A DNA stretch of 64,000 nt, taken from contig VZDJ01000052.1 in the NCBI GenBank assembly GCA_008694505.1, positions 4,529,722 to 4,593,721 on the forward strand, read 5' to 3'. Below are positions 61,466-64,000 of the stretch, piece by piece. This DNA is from Cyanoderma ruficeps. Taxonomy: Eukaryota; Chordata; Aves; Passeriformes; Timaliidae. The notes under the pieces were generated by a model. The model did no database searches. It was not told the origin of the DNA and saw nothing but the letters and a program-made list of their open reading frames with translations. Numbering within the stretch: the stretch's first letter is position 1; each line of letters starts with the position of its first letter. The position numbers and the translations under genes were made by a program.

Positions 61466-64000
61466 CTGCAGGACAAACAGAAAATCAAATAGCAAAAATA
61501 GTACATTCAAAGTCACATTATACTCCTCAGGAGTGTGCAAGTGAGAGGCTTAGTAACAAAATGGATTTGCTATGCATTTGTACCCACTGCCATAAGTCCT
61601 CCCAAAATGCTGTTCTGCCTCAGACAGCACCTTAATAAAACTTCTCCAATAACAAACAGGTAAAAATAAGAAGGTAATAAACATCTCAGAACTCATGCAA
61701 TGCTTGGATCACCTGCTTTTACTCACAAAAGTGCCCAAAGTCATTTTTTCTTAGTGGTTGCCACTTGTCTACGAAATGATTCAACTAAGAAATGATTCAA
61801 CTGATGCCACATCAAAAGGCCTTTCCTAAAAAGCATTTTCAGGGGCTCTGATCTTTAAAGATGTGTGATTTTAAAAAAATGAAATAAAAATTTTTAAAAA
61901 ACCCAACAAACTCACAAAGTACCACCACAAAAAACAAGCAGCTGTTTACCATGTAAAGAGAAAATACTGATATTCTGAGCAAGACAGTAAATAGAAGCCT
62001 CAAGCAAAAATCTCCCCAGGGACAGATTCTTTCTGCCAGACTTGTTGTCACTTCAGGAATCTTTAGTGAGTGAAGCAATTTCACCCTTTGCTCCCTGTAA
62101 CTAGAGGGGAACTAGGAAAGTGTCCTCACTTCCATGACTTCTGAGGTAGATTTCCTCCCACCAGGAGCAGGGGTTTTTCTTTATATCCTTCCCCCGTTCC
62201 TTAATACACCACACTCAGTCTGTCTTAGAAAAGGAGCAGTTTTCCCCTCTCTTTAGAACCCAGAGCAAGGCACTCAGACCTCATGCTCCACCACACACAC
62301 AGCATGCAGTGTACAGAAAATAAAACAAATAAACAAAACTGATCCATCATCCATCACATCCCTCAGAGATGCACACTGCTGCTGCACAAGCCTCTTATGT
62401 AGACTTACCCAGTGAAATAATGCCAAAGGTTACTAAGTTTTTTTCATATAAATGTGAATTTTCTGGACTAGAATTTAGAGGGAGAAATTAATAATAAACC
62501 CAAGCCAACAACCACCTAAGTATTCAACTTCAAATTATCAAGTTCCCACCATCAATTAAAATTTCCTTGGACATAATGTGCCACTTGTCAAGCACCATTT
62601 CTAGTACCACAATGCTGATGGTACTCTTAATTTAAGAGTGAACACTTGGGTTAATTCCGTGTCAGCCTCCAAAGGAAAAATAGGCAGTGCAGCACTACCA
62701 TGTCCTACAGTACTTTTCAAGCATTTGGAACTCCTGGGCAGGAGTTTCATCCTTGGCTTTCACCCAGAGAAACAGCAAGTTTCTCCTCTGCACCTACACC
62801 TGGATCTTCCCTGGGAAGTTCTGCACTCAGGTGCTGGCAGGGACCATTCTCAGTATTGAAACAAATGGGTGTTGGATGTCCCGACAGTGAAACAGAGCAA
62901 CTGCTTAAAGACAGACAGGGGTGAAAAGTCAGACATCCACAGTTTCAGCTGCCACTGGGAAGAAGATTAAGGTGAAAAAGCACAGGAAAGAAGGATAAGG
63001 GATCAGGGAGGGTAGGAAAAGTAGAAAAAAAAAAGAGTTTTGATGATGGAAGCAAAGGGGCTAAGAAAAGAGCCAACTGCCTTCCAAGTTCTAAAGATAA
63101 AAGAAAATTAAGGAACCCTTTTTTAATATCTCATGTGCAAATATATTTTCCAACTCCCAGACATGCTCTGAGCTGATACTAACCCAGTTCAAACAACACT
63201 ACTCAGAGGATTGAAAAGACCTTAAGCAGAAGAGCAGGCTGCTCACAGGAGGTCAAAATTCCCATCCTGGGAGGTTTCCAGGACCAGACTGGACAAAGCT
63301 TTTCCCAACATAATTTCTATGTAGAGAAGGACTACTATGGTACAGATGCTGCAGTCTACCCCCTGCCCTCTTTTATCAAAGGAAATTATAACCACAACAA
63401 AAAACTTGATTAATAGGCAACTACACATATTAAAAAAAAAAAAATCAAGCCTGTCAAAGGTAGTTTAAATGAGGCAACTTTAAGGCTGGAAATCTTTTCT
63501 AAAGGAAGCATTGCTAAGGGAAGGTTGAGGTGGTCCACACGACCTTCTGAAGGAAATCTGTAGCACTGAAGCAAAGGAATTCTTTATTTTTCTTCTCAGT
63601 AATATAGGTTTGGCGTTGAGGGGGCTGGTTTGTGATCAAAAAAAAAATAATAAGTCACTGATATTAATGCTGTATTTATCCTTATTCAGCAGACTGAAAA
63701 TCACTGATGACCAGTTCTATTCCACACCCAATGGGAAAAACATCTTCTGCATATGTGAACTCTATTGGCAACCCTATGATTTCTAGACCAGGAAATAAAG
63801 AGCTCATCAATTTAACAATTTAACAAAGGAACTTCCTGTATATCTCCCTACAGAAAAGCATCATGTGCCTGAGGAGTCACTGCCAGACTGCACCTCCTGA
63901 GAAGACTTTCAGTGTCACACATCTCATCTCTTCAAATCATAGGAATGTTGAAAAGATGAGGATCCTGTCAAGCTAGTGTCAGGACAATAAAAACAACTAG
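61466..64000 (-). other. TASP1: TASP1 intron, 5' side, running off the window
   Basis: No exon with the expected upstream taspase residues (the basic KKRRQSSEK-type loop) could be found up to 64000, so the next exon lies beyond the edge. One decayed CR1 fragment is present. Confidence 0.8.
63229..63340 (+). mobile_element. Degraded CR1 fragment
   Basis: CAGGCTGCTCACAGGAGGTC, CCCATCCTGGGAGGTTTCCA and GACTGGACAAAGCTTTTCCC follow an older CR1 subfamily 3' region. The final tail is missing. Confidence 0.65.

Noticed and set aside
1..64000. CRISPR array, operon or other prokaryote-type system
   Set aside because: The DNA is vertebrate, with introns, CR1 and SINE repeats; no regularly spaced repeat array is present.

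Overview
This window is avian nuclear DNA, very probably from a songbird (passerine). The signs are CR1 LINE 3' ends, a tRNA-headed SINE whose tail matches CR1 (the layout of the zebra finch element TguSINE1), and passerine-type ERV long terminal repeats. No mammalian repeat class was seen. Most of the DNA is AT-rich; one GC- and CpG-rich block lies at about 10.2-11.3 kb. Family names for repeats rest on recognition by eye, not on a database search.

The one gene that can be identified with certainty is TASP1 (taspase-1, threonine aspartase 1), on the minus strand. Six consecutive 3' coding exons are present, at 61465-61346, 60392-60314, 44043-43933, 34968-34858, 31275-31202 and 21037-20942. 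All have canonical AG/GT borders and the phases join without a break. Together they give 196 codons plus stop. They equal residues about 226 to the C terminus of the 420-residue human protein: the end of the alpha-subunit loop, the autocleavage Asp-Thr bond with its catalytic threonine, and the whole beta subunit. The 5' exons lie to the right of the window. The gene looks intact.

From 1 to about 19.5 kb lies the 3' flank of TASP1. I could not assign a known gene there. It holds a possible terminal coding exon of an unrecognised minus-strand gene (722-496), a SINE, a solo LTR with a perfect 5-bp target duplication (5454-6224), a CR1 copy (8583-9127), the CpG-rich block with an antisense CR1 inside it, and a 31-bp tandem repeat. 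From 21 to 64 kb the sequence is TASP1 introns carrying an LTR-like element (22675-22996), three clear CR1 fragments and one degraded one, several small tandem or inverted duplications, and microsatellites.

No new multi-gene system was found. The most useful leads are the orphan CpG-rich block at 10.2-11.3 kb and the unassigned exon-like frame at its left. They could mark the two ends of one undescribed minus-strand transcript, but this is a guess.
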